From Volvox africanus (taxonomy: Eukaryota; Chlorophyta; Chlorophyceae; Chlamydomonadales; Volvocaceae), in the NCBI GenBank assembly GCA_030268105.1, contig BSDZ01000079.1:3896001-3960000 (forward strand): a stretch of 64,000 bases of DNA. Reading direction: 5' to 3'. Of the stretch, positions 36,193 to 46,431 are shown piece by piece. Position 1 is the first letter of the stretch; each line of letters starts with the position of its first letter. Made by a program: the position numbers and the translations under genes. Below the pieces are notes generated by a model, which did not search any database, was not told the DNA's origin, and saw nothing but the letters and a program-made list of their open reading frames with translations.

Positions 36193-37809
36193 ATGTCCAG
36201 GATACCAGGGCGTCCCGATTACGACGCCCTTATAAAGCTGCTGCTTGTTGGCGATAGCGGTAAGAACAAAACAATATCATCGTTGGCGGCAACTGGCACC
36301 CTCCTGCGCGCACGATGGAGCCCTCGCTACTCTCCGTGCAGGCGTGGGAAAGTCATGCTTGCTGTTGAGGTTTACAGATGACATGTTTACATCTTCTTTC
36401 ATAACAACGATTGGGTGAGCATCGCCCAAAGGGAGCTAACTGGGCACGGTTGCCGCGAGCTTCTCACACCAACTTTCCCTGACCGGCTTACAGTATCGAC
36501 TTCAAAATTAAAAAGGTCGATGTGGATGGGAAGCTCGTCAAGCTGCAAATATGGGATACAGCTGGACAGGAGCGGTTCCGGACAATAACCAGCGGTGCGT
36601 ATTGGGAAGACAAGCCGGGTAAATGGTCCCTAATTGGCCGCAATGAGGTCTCCCCAGGCTGTTTTGAATCCCTCTGGCTACGATGGATAACTGCCTCCAT
36701 GCTTACTAGCGCCTTCCCTCGTGACGCTGGGTCCCATCACACCAGCGTACTACCGTGGGGCTCAGGGAATCATTCTCGTATACGACATTACAGATGAGGG
36801 ATCCTTCAACAACGTCCGGAACTGGATGCGAAATATTGAGCAACACGCATCTGACAATGTCAATAAGGTGGGCGGCATTACTTGGTGGTGTAATATTGGT
36901 TCACAAGGGGGAATTCCTGGCTGTTGGCCGCTGGGTGTAGGCAGGAACGTTGGGAACCGATGCTCAGCATCCCAGGACAGATATTGTGGCGTTAATTCTC
37001 TCTATATGCCTTTGATGAAAGTTCAGCTAAAGGTTCAAACTGAAAGGGGGCCTAATCCCACCTGGGTTGGGCGCATAGTGCCCGCCTCGTCGGCACAGGA
37101 GAAATAACCGACGCTTTCAGTGGCTCATGGGCTCTGGTAGGTATCCCGTTGATGGCTTTGCTTCGTTGGAGTGCACATGTAAGGGGTCCGGCAATGCCGG
37201 GCATGATGGCGTCCGTCCTTCTGGAAGCCGGTTAATCCAGCTGCGTAGCATACACTGTTACTGCACATTTTGATATTTGTATGGCCGTGTGCCTGTGCAC
37301 TTACATGTGTTTCTGGATATTCTTTGTAATTTCCGTGCTCAGATCCTGGTGGGCAACAAGCTGGATCTCGCCGAGGAGAAACGGGTGGTGTCGACTGCCC
37401 GGGGGCAAGCTCTGGCCGACGAATTTGGGTTCCGCTTCTACGAGACATCTGCAAAGGATAATGTGCACGTGGAGGAGGTGGGTTGTTGCAGGCGGATAAG
37501 CCAGGCTAGCGGCCCCGTTAATGTCACGTTCCTTCAAAGCATGCTTCTTATTGCACGACGCTCTTGGGTTCGATTTCTTCCGCTGCAATCCAAACGACCA
37601 TGGGCGGCTTTTGACATTAGCTGCATTTGTGGACTGGGGAATTCCTACAGGCCTTTATTGCGGTGGCGAAGGACGTACTTGCGCGAATGGAGGGCGAGCA
37701 CGCCAACCAGCAGCTGCTGCAACAGCAGCAGCTCTCCGCCGCACAGCCGGTGAAGCTCACATCGGGAAGCCCCAGCCCCGCACAAGGTACATCCAGCTGC
37801 TGCCGATAG
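36193..37809 (+). CDS. RABE: RabE/Rab8-type small GTPase (218 aa)
   Basis: Rab GTPase of the Rab8/RabE/Sec4 group, which steers post-Golgi secretory vesicles to the plasma membrane; closest in type to volvocine yptV2. Exons: 36193-36259, 36342-36414, 36494-36594, 36746-36867, 37343-37477 and 37651-37809, all in phase, giving 218 residues. Motifs are complete: P-loop GDSGVGKS split across the first intron, effector loop [31 protein letters not shown] and ETSAK. The Rab8-type effector and RabF segments are intact. The C-terminal 40 residues are Gln-rich (NQQLLQQQQ) and then Ser/Pro-rich, ending SSCCR, a di-Cys prenylation site. The ATG at 36193 gives the standard N-terminal length. The stop is TAG at 37807. 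Confidence 0.97.
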
Positions 37810-40141
37810 CTGCGCGGACGGCGTGCAGTTATTTGCCGCCGCGTTCGGCAACAGATGAGGCCAGCGCCTGACCACAAAGGGCGTCGGTTTCACCATTACT
37901 GTCTGCACCTCTGGTAGGATGGTCGCTTCCTTAGGGAGCCCGCTGCAGTATTGTGGTACAGCGACAGCCTGGGCTTGGGCTCGAGGAATGGTTTAGGGGT
38001 GGCTGGACTGGCCCGGTGTATGGAAGCTTTGGGGCGTCTATCCCATCGTATAGTCGTGCACGGGGAGCATCGCTTTTGGGAAGCAAGTGCAAGGAGCAGA
38101 GTGGGTTTCTATGGAGCACTTGGAAACGTATAATGACGCGGGGACGGGTGTATACGAACACATAGATAAATAGATATTGTACTTCCATGTGGATTAAATG
38201 GGCAGCTTCACATAGGTCAAGAGGATGTACAGAACGAGCTGGTGCCGCTGGACAGATGCGTGGATACTGGCGGGGCGATTACATGGATTGAATCGAAAGG
38301 GCAGGCGCAGATGCAGGTGCCATCCGCTTTGGCAGCAATTGCGTGTCAATGAGGACACATTTACTGCTGCGGTGTCTGTGTCCAGGAACGAGCTGCCGTA
38401 ATGCCCGTATATGCTCTTTAATGATGAACTCACCTCTTGCCATGGACTCTCCGTTCGTCGATATGCACGGTTTGGATCCGCGAGGAGAAGGTGTTGGGTT
38501 TGCTGTAATCTACTGAGTACGTGAAGAAGGGGATGTGCTTCCAATGTTAAACGGCAGGTTTTGGCCGGGTGTCCATATGTCGAGGGTGTTATACTTATCC
38601 TGTGTTAATTGCCAGCACTTCTGGTTCAGAATGCGGCGGGCTTAGGCTGTCACAGATAACCAGGCCGTGATCATGTAGAGCTGTCCTCCTAGGCAGCTCG
38701 ATCTGGACAGGCTACGGATACCGGTGGGGTGGGAGCAGTGCCGGTAATCCTGGAAAGAGATGGATTGCCTTTTGACGGCTGTGCCTGACATCCATTTTAT
38801 CCAATATTACACGGGATATGACTTGGCCAGAAAGTCCGCTACTTACCCGCTAGGACGCTCTTATATGACGATTGCGAGGGCGTTTTCAGCCACGGCTTTT
38901 CAATTCCTGCTGCTCCTGGGCATGTGTCTAAGAACAGGCCCGCGAGTAAACTTCTACTGGGCTGTGCGTTCATGCACCTAGATGCGTGCATTCAAAGGCT
39001 GGGCCAGGTAAGGAAAGGTTTAGCTGCCGTGAGCCCTCAGCATTTGCGACTGTCCAGCCGAACCGAAAAGGACCTGGCCGAAAGCATCGGTCGTTTGTGC
39101 TGCAACGTCAGGGTTGATCGGGCCCCTTGATGTTTGGATATACGGACGTATATGCAACAAATTAAGCTCACGGCGAATGAAGTAGAGGCATCCACGCGAA
39201 GCCCCTTCGTGAAAAGTGCAAACGAGTAGCAATTGGATTGCAAGCGTTCACGTCCAGGGGTTGACAAGGGCCTCAAAGCTAATTCACTGCACATGATCGG
39301 TGACAATCCCCGCTTCCTCATGAGATTTATTTTGTCTATTTTAATGTGCCAGATCGCACATTGACATAATATACCGTCAGCTATTCGCAACTGCCGTGGC
39401 TTCCCATCTTACGTCAGCCTCTTTCTTCTAAGTCACTGCGATCTCAATCATGCATATAAATTATAGCAAGCTTCTATTACACTCAGGAACATATCTTGGT
39501 GGCACGCGCGCCCAGAATGATTCGCGTGCAGTTCGACCAGAGCGCCTGCATTCAATCAACGCGGTAGAGCTTCATTTTTCAATTGGATTATATGCTTTTC
39601 ATAGCTCCGTTCGGCGATTTCCTGTTCCCCAATGGCGGTAAAATGAAGCGTGAAATGGTCATATACTCAATTTGTTCAATGTCTACTCACAGAATAAATT
39701 GATTATTGTTAACGATATTGAAAGCCTCAGGTTACAGATATTCAACCGTATACATCTCCAACGCCGTAAAGGCTTCGTACCTACTGCTGCGTAATCCCCG
39801 TACTTAGGTACTCTGGAATGTGAGAGGATGTAGAAACAATGCCTTATAATCAATAAATCATATTTTTATGATTTTGTGCTAATTTAATGATCATCAATCC
39901 GCTCTGACGACGCAGAATTGTTCGACAGATCATTATATTTTCACAATTGTGCTGTAGAAGTGAAAGGAGCTATGGCTGAAGCTGCCATGGCTTCCTTGTC
40001 GACAGGTAGCGCCAAAGATTTAGGGCCGCCTTCAGGTGGCATGGAGGCCTTGAAGTATGCGGCACAGGCAGACATGTTCCAAGATGACCCTAAATTTTAT
40101 GTGTGGCTCGAAGAATGGATTGGTAATTGGGGTTTCGAACA
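37810..40141. other. Intergenic region, Rab / bZIP-like genes
   Basis: About 2.3 kb. TGTAA at 38504-38508 lies about 700 bases after the Rab stop. A reading at 38950-39009 ending in a GTAAGG donor is exon-like but isolated. Near the right edge, 39972-40163 is open from an ATG (MAEAAMASLSTGSAKD to FYVWLEEWIGN) in a frame different from the next exon. It may be a true 5' exon with a frame error, or leader sequence. The stretch 39640-39920 is AT-rich and promoter-like. Confidence 0.4.
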
Positions 40142-43100
40142 ATGGGGCTGTTCGAGCGGTTGACTCATGTTCCTTCAAAGGATGGTGCCTTTGTTCATGG
40201 GCTCGGTTGCAACTGGTACTGTATAGGAAAAGGAGACGATGAAAGCATCATGATAGATGCGTTTAACACGCTGACGGACTACGGAATGCAATACGAGTTT
40301 CAGGTGAGGCTTTTGAGGCCTGAGCCATAGCGTTTCAGTTGTGTTGTACAGATCATTTTCATACCTGTTTTACCTCTTCGCTTACCCGAAATGTGTTCTT
40401 TCGGTTTCGGCCATCGCGAGCAGCAGCAACAGCAACAACTGGAGAGCTCGAAGTCTGGCGCTAGGTTCCCAGTGAACATTGAGGCTGTCCTTGCCGGCGG
40501 CAACGGCTTGAACGCAGATACTGCTCTTCCTCAGGAACTGCACCAGGCGAAGTTGGGCTCCATCCGCGGGGCCGCTTCCCCTCGCCACTCCTTGGCGTCG
40601 GATTACATCAGCCAGCCAGGCGAGCACACTAGCCTTTGGGGCTTGGGGTCACACACACCCTCCTCAGTCGGAAACAGCATCGCTTCGATTTCCTCTGCCG
40701 CTATGCCGCCCTACTCTTTTCCCTCCTGTCCAGCCGCGCCCGATGCCGCAACAGTGGTGGAATCCTCCGTAGCCCCAGGAGTGCGCCCCGATGGTAGAGC
40801 TGCTTGCATCTCCACCGCCAGTGATGCCGGACCGTTCAACACTGCATCTTTCATTGCACCGCTTACACGCGACCTAGACACCTATCATGTGCCGGCAGAG
40901 CTTAGCTGCCTGTTGCGCAGCTCCATTGACCCAACCCCTTCCACCTCTCCTGAGCCTCTGGAGGGGTGTGTCCACAGCCATGGCACCATCACGTCGTACG
41001 CAGGCACACCGCCGCCCGGACCCGCTGTCGTCGGCACCACAGCAACTGCCCCGCGTTCAGGTGGCGGCTTGCGGCCGGAGCTGCCAAACCTACCGTCCCT
41101 GGAGCAGCTGATTGTGCGAGCCATATGCGGGAACAGCGTCGGCACCGTTGAAGGTGGACGCGCAGCCATCCCCGCTGCCGCCGGCCCCAGCGCCGGTGCT
41201 GCGGGCGGCCTCAGCAGCCTGGGGATGACAGTGCTCGGGGCCGGCGGCTGTGGGCATCTGTCCAGTGCTAACGGCAGCAGCATAACCGGTGCAGCAAGTG
41301 CATCCGCGCCCACATCTTGCTTGGTCCGGGACAGCAGCAGCAGCCTCGGATATGGAGCCCCGAACTCAGCAGTTTGCAGCATGGACAAGGACTCGCTGTC
41401 CGGCTCAGGCCGGCTCGCTAGCCTGGGCCTTCCGACGCAGCAGCACCGGTCATCAGTGCGGTCCATGTTAACTACATCCGCAGGCGGACCAGGCGCATGT
41501 GCGAGGGCACATGGGCTACGCTGCAAGGGCAGCTCCTCTGGCGGACCTGCCGGCCGGCACGCGCACGAATGGCACGGACATGGACATGGGTCCCCACATC
41601 ATTACTACCACGGCATCCCAATTTCCAACGTACACGGACACGCGTATGTGGATAAGGCCGTGGGAGCGGCATGTGGTGTTGGCAGAACGCGCAGCATTGT
41701 GGGCGTGAATGCCTACGGAAAGCCCACCCGCAGCGCACGCAGCAAGGCGATATTCATGGCACTGGAGGCGGAGGTGGAGGGCAAGCTCAGCCAGCTGGAG
41801 GCGCTGCAGCAAGAGAAAACGACATTGACGCAGCGAGTGGAAATCCTGGAAGTTACGGTGGCGCGACAGAGCGCTGTGCTGGACCTCATGACTATCGCTA
41901 TCTCTGCGGAGCGCGCCGCTGCCCCTGCCGCTGCGGCAAACTCGGCGCCGAGGGCGGCGCTGGCGCGTTCACTTGTCGGCGGGGAAGCAACGGTACAGCA
42001 GCCGAGGCCGTTACCTGGTTTCTATACCGGCGCAGGGAATACCGGCCCTGTGGCGGCGGAAAAGGTACCAGCGGTGGCGCCGGGATCGCCAGCTGGCAGC
42101 GGCCTGGCGGCAATGAGTCCTGACCTGCTGGAGTGGGCTCGCAGATGCACGTTAGAGATGTACGTGGCCTGGTACAAGGAGCATTTGCAGGTGGGCTGGC
42201 CGGGCGTGTAACCGGGTATTTGTCGGCCAACGTCTCTCAAATGGCAGTATGGGGCCTCCAAGACCCTCACGACACCTGGTTCGGGTGAGGCACCTCCGGA
42301 CTTGGGGATTAAGCTAGGATTCTTCGGCAGGCAGCGGCGTGAGGGTTCAACATACAGATCCACTACAGCGCACGAAACACCATCTCTCCGATGGGGCCGT
42401 CTCCTCAGAGCCCACTTGCCTGGTGAGGGCCGCTATGGCTAGCTGCGCTGAGCCCACTCTCTGCATCGTCTGGTTGTAAACATGATGATTTCATTTTGGT
42501 TTGGCTTACTTCACCTCACCTCTCCTCACCTCACCTCACCTCACCTCACCTCACCTCACCTCACCTCACCTCATCTCACCTCACCTCACCTCACCTCACC
42601 TCACCTCGACTCGATTGCCTGTGCGGTATATTTGGAGCAGGAACTGTCAATGACGCTGTTGGCGCTGGAGGACTCGTCGCCCAATCCGGAGGTGGAGAGT
42701 CAGCTGGTGCAGGTGCGACGAAGCTGAAGGCGGGGTGGGCGGCAAGCTGGAAGCTTTTGCCGGCCCAACTGACTCATGGACCTCTGCATTCCATTCAACG
42801 GTTCCGACAAAGGGAGGGAGGCAGCCAGAGAGAACCGCATTGCAGCAGCAGGGCGGCCGCGGCCACCTGGGCTTCCCCCTCCCGCCGTCCCTCTCTCTTT
42901 CACTCACTCACTCATTCACTCACTCACTCACTCACTCACTCACTCACTCACTCACTCACTCACTCACTCACATGGTTTCTGCTGTTCTTCCGCAGCTGGT
43001 TGCCTCCGCCTGGTTGCGCACGTCCTTGGTGTGCATCTTCCAACCGCTGACGCAGCTGCGGCTCAAGGGGCTCAATCTGGAGACCGGCAAATACTCCGAG

Positions 43101-44240
43101 CCACCGGAGCAGCACTGGCTACATATCATTAAGTAAGCGGGGCGCGGCCGGCAAAACATAGCGTGGGTGACGGAGCCATGTGGGGAATACATGCGAAAGG
43201 ACACAGAGGGTTGTGGAAGGCGTTGGGTAAGGGTGGAAGAGCCATGAAGAGAGACGGAGTCACCCGCATCCATTACGATGCGCGTGGAAAACGCGTCGTA
43301 CATTAGGGGATTAGAGTTCCTTCTGTATCATTATCTGTATCGGCCGGCACGTTTTGTTTGATTTGCTGATTTTACCTTTTCGATATCTCCCTCTCTTCCT
43401 CTCTCTTTACCGCGCGCTTTTCCTCCCTCTCTTTCTCACAAGACATATACACACACGCACGAGCGCACACACCCCGTCCGCCCTCCGTTTGTCAATCCGC
43501 GTGGGCAGGTTGATGACTGTAGGCCCCCAGCAGGTTGCTGAGATGGAGAACCTCTTCCACTCCTACAACTTGCTCCATGATTCTTTCCGCGCGGAACTCC
43601 AGGACACGCAACTGGAGCTGACCCAGATAGTGGAGACCCACGACTCCCTTGGACACCAGCATTGCACCCAGCTGGGCTTGGCCGTTGTAATGCAGCAGGT
43701 GGCCCGGTGGGGGAGGCCATAGTTCTGGGGGTTGTGCTCCCTCCCGCCCGCTATGGGTTTATTTATTTTTGCTTATTTTATGGGCTTTATATATTTTTTC
43801 ATTAGGTATTCTAGTTGTGTGTGTAGACTTGCACCGGGGGAGGTACGGGAGGGCCGGGGTGGGGTGGGTCGGGAGGGCTGGAGCGCGGGCTGGGGAAACT
43901 GTTTGGGATCTTAGGAGTGGTTGGGACGGGATGGGAAAAAGTAGTGAACGGGTCGTGAGCGCAGAGGAGAGCGTGAAGAGCGGAAGACGAGGAGGGGGAT
44001 GGCAAAACTCCCCCCGCGTAGCAAGCGCTGTTGAGTCGTCATCGTGTTAAGGGTCGGGAAATAACTTAACCGTTTCATGCGCCCTCCTGCACCCGCACCC
44101 GCATGTACTGCCACCTGCATGCGCCCGACTTGCAGAATGCGCTGCTTAAGCGGGTCCGCAGCATCCTGCAGAAGACCCACTTGCTGTACAGCTCCACCAT
44201 CGGGGTGGCAGCCATGCGCATCCTCAAACCCAAAGAGTAA
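40142..44240 (+). CDS. Putative bZIP-like coiled-coil regulator (about 811 aa)
   Basis: Model: 40142-40303, 40421-42190, 42641-42712, 42996-43132, 43509-43698 and 44136-44240. All later junctions keep phase; the first (weak CGCGAG acceptor) is tentative, and an alternative start is the ATG at 40391. The first exon encodes MGLFERLTHVPSKDG. A 450-residue Ala/Ser/Gly-rich stretch follows, with a His-rich patch near 41570. Next comes a basic stretch (KPTRSARSKAIF) and a long heptad zipper (LEAEVEGKLSQLEALQQEK, LTQRVEILE). This order resembles chlorophyte bZIP factors with a degenerate basic region. The C-terminal exons are helical (MENLFHSYNLLHDSFRAELQ; VRSILQKTHLLYSSTIGVAA), as in the C-terminal part of such proteins. 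The stop is TAA at 44238, and TGTAA is at 44407. DNA binding is inferred and uncertain because the Asn and Arg of the basic signature are not clearly placed. Confidence 0.6.
42511..42607 (+). repeat. (TCACC)n pentanucleotide array in intron
   Basis: Nearly pure TCACC repeats, about 19 units with a few interruptions, lie in the intron 42191-42640 of the bZIP-like gene and end 33 bases before the next exon. Confidence 0.95.
42900..42971 (+). repeat. (CACT)n tetranucleotide array in intron
   Basis: About 17 CACT units with one variant, in the very next intron (42713-42995) of the same gene. It ends 24 bases before the exon at 42996, so it again forms the pyrimidine-rich approach to an acceptor. 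Confidence 0.95.
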
Positions 44241-46431
44241 GATACGGATTCCGGACGGGGATAGAAGCTGCATCACCACTACAATTGCCACCAGCACCAA
44301 CAGCAACACTGCCTGAGAGCTATCGGGCTGAATACGCTCCTAGGTAGTCAACACGCTTAGAAGCAATTGTGATTCGGTTGTGGGAGCCCAGGTCGGCGAC
44401 GTGAAATGTAAACATTGTGATGCTGCGCACTGTAATGCTTAGGGTGCGCAGTACAGCCTTTATACCGGCGACGGCTGTTGGACCTTTTCTAAAGCTGCAA
44501 GTGTCCAAGCACCCCACCGTGTCCATTGTTTTCCCAGAGGCCCCTAACCCGACTCTGCGCCCTGCCACATGTGGCATGGGCCCCCACCTCCTGCGATCCG
44601 GGACGACACCGCAGGTTTGCAAAGTGCACCGTGCACTCGTATCCGTACTACCCATGTGGGCCCTCTCTGATGCGGGCGTGCACCCAGCTGCGGTCCATGA
44701 AGGCCATTTGGGGACTCGCGGCGTCTGGCTGTTATTAGGTACCCTGTGGTAGATATTTTCACTATCGAGGCGAGTTCTCACACAAAGAGTTTGTAGTTAT
44801 ATTGAAAAAGATAAGACTCTAGGACATCTTACCATGCTACTCAAAGCCCAGCGCGGGCAAGGCGGGGGGGGGGGCAAGGGGGCAGGTGGGGCGGGCAGGG
44901 GGGCCCTGCCGCTTCCCGACCTCCCTTACCTATCACGCTAGCTACGGGGGTTAGATCGGGGTCAGGATAGCGAATCCTGAAAGACCCGCACCGTGCGGCC
45001 GCTACAGCTTCGTAACTTTAAAGATTAAAGACGGCAGCCCGGTGATATATGTCGATTATGGGTCGACATCTGCAGGTCGTATCCTTTGCCGACGTGCGCC
45101 TGGTGGCGCTTCCGATGGTAATGATAATGCGGGTTTGGGGCTGAGATGTCCGTTTTGGAAGATGAAGTGGCTCGGCTGTGCTGGCTCGACCTGGCCGTTT
45201 TCAAGGCTGCACAAATAAATGCTCCCGGGCTGTTTCTCTCCGAGGGCCGTTGTGGCCGTTGGGCGCGTCACTTACACAAGGCACCACATCTGACGAATGA
45301 ATTGCGTCCTTCGCGTCCTTCTGGAGCGCCTTTCCATGGTTTACATGAATTCTATGTTTTAAGACCTTTTGTTGCTGGATGGAACCTTGCATCGTTGTAT
45401 GATTACAATGGTATGATTTGCAAATGCCTCGTGGGCTCTGCTCGGTTAGAGCCAACGGCCCATTACGCTGCGTAGCCTTACGCGTCCCCGGAATCCCACC
45501 CCGGATACATTTGCAATGAAATGGTCAAGGCCGTATTTCTGTTTATGTTGAATAACTTACGCCAACCCAACTTGACATGGTCGGTTCCTTGAACACGTGA
45601 TGACGACACGTGGGTGTCATGTTTTCATGATGCTGTGTCCCACATCGCGCTTTCCGGCTTATGGCATCATGGTCTCAAGTCCCTCACGGCAAGGGGAATC
45701 CAACTGCACACAAGGATCGGTTTTCGTGTTTCAAGGATTTGGGTCGGAACGCGCTGCAATTTTCAAAATGGCTTGTTCTGCAATATATTGAGAATACGTC
45801 TGCGTGATTTGGGCAATTACCGGACGCCCTAGAGTTATCGTCTCATGGCGCTCTGACGAGCTGAGCTGAGGCTAAGGGGCACGGCGCCGTGTCACGACAT
45901 AAAACGTAAGTAGTTTGTACGCTTAGATGTACTGCATGTCTGCGCGTCTGTAGCCGACGGTATGACAGGGGGCTGTTGGGGTACCGGGCATTGGATTCTA
46001 CCGATTGCGCAGCGGGAGTACCAAATAATTCTTGTTGTGTATGTGCGGTGGATCTAAAGCTTAATGAATGATTTTAAAGGGATGCAAATTGCTGGTGCGG
46101 CACTTCCGCTGAGGAGGGCGGAACTACAGCTCCCCAACAGCCAACACCATGCCATGCGCCTGGATCCGGTACCATTTGCCGAGTATGTGGGCGGACTACG
46201 TATATTATGCCCGCCTCACAAGGCGACGTTATCGAAGGTTACGGCAAGTGGGTTAGTGTCTACCTGGCGATGGTCCTGCGCTCTCACCCAACAGGGGTCC
46301 GTCAGTCCATAACGACCATGTTACGAGCAACCGAAACGAGCAACCGGATCAATTTATTTGTTGGACGATTGGCCTTAGTGCCTTGCACATAATTGACATT
46401 GAACAAATCCACAGGCGCTGAAAGTCAACAA
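44241..46431. other. Intergenic region, bZIP-like / methyltransferase genes
   Basis: About 2.2 kb between rightward genes. The 3'UTR of the bZIP-like gene is expected at the left, with TGTAA at 44407-44411. A G-rich tract occurs at 44862-44905. Open readings at 44417-44752 and 45146-45475 show no domain or splice partner. Nothing else is supported. Confidence 0.4.
44407..44411 (+). promoter_or_regulatory. TGTAA polyadenylation signal (bZIP-like gene)
   Basis: TGTAA 167 bases after the stop codon at 44240. Assignment is by position only. Confidence 0.4.

Noticed and set aside
42511..42971. Regular repeats considered as a CRISPR-like array
   Set aside because: These are pure 5-base and 4-base microsatellites in introns, without spacers.
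44862..44905. G-rich tract
   Set aside because: Could form a G-quadruplex, but it is an isolated composition feature with no gene context to support a role.
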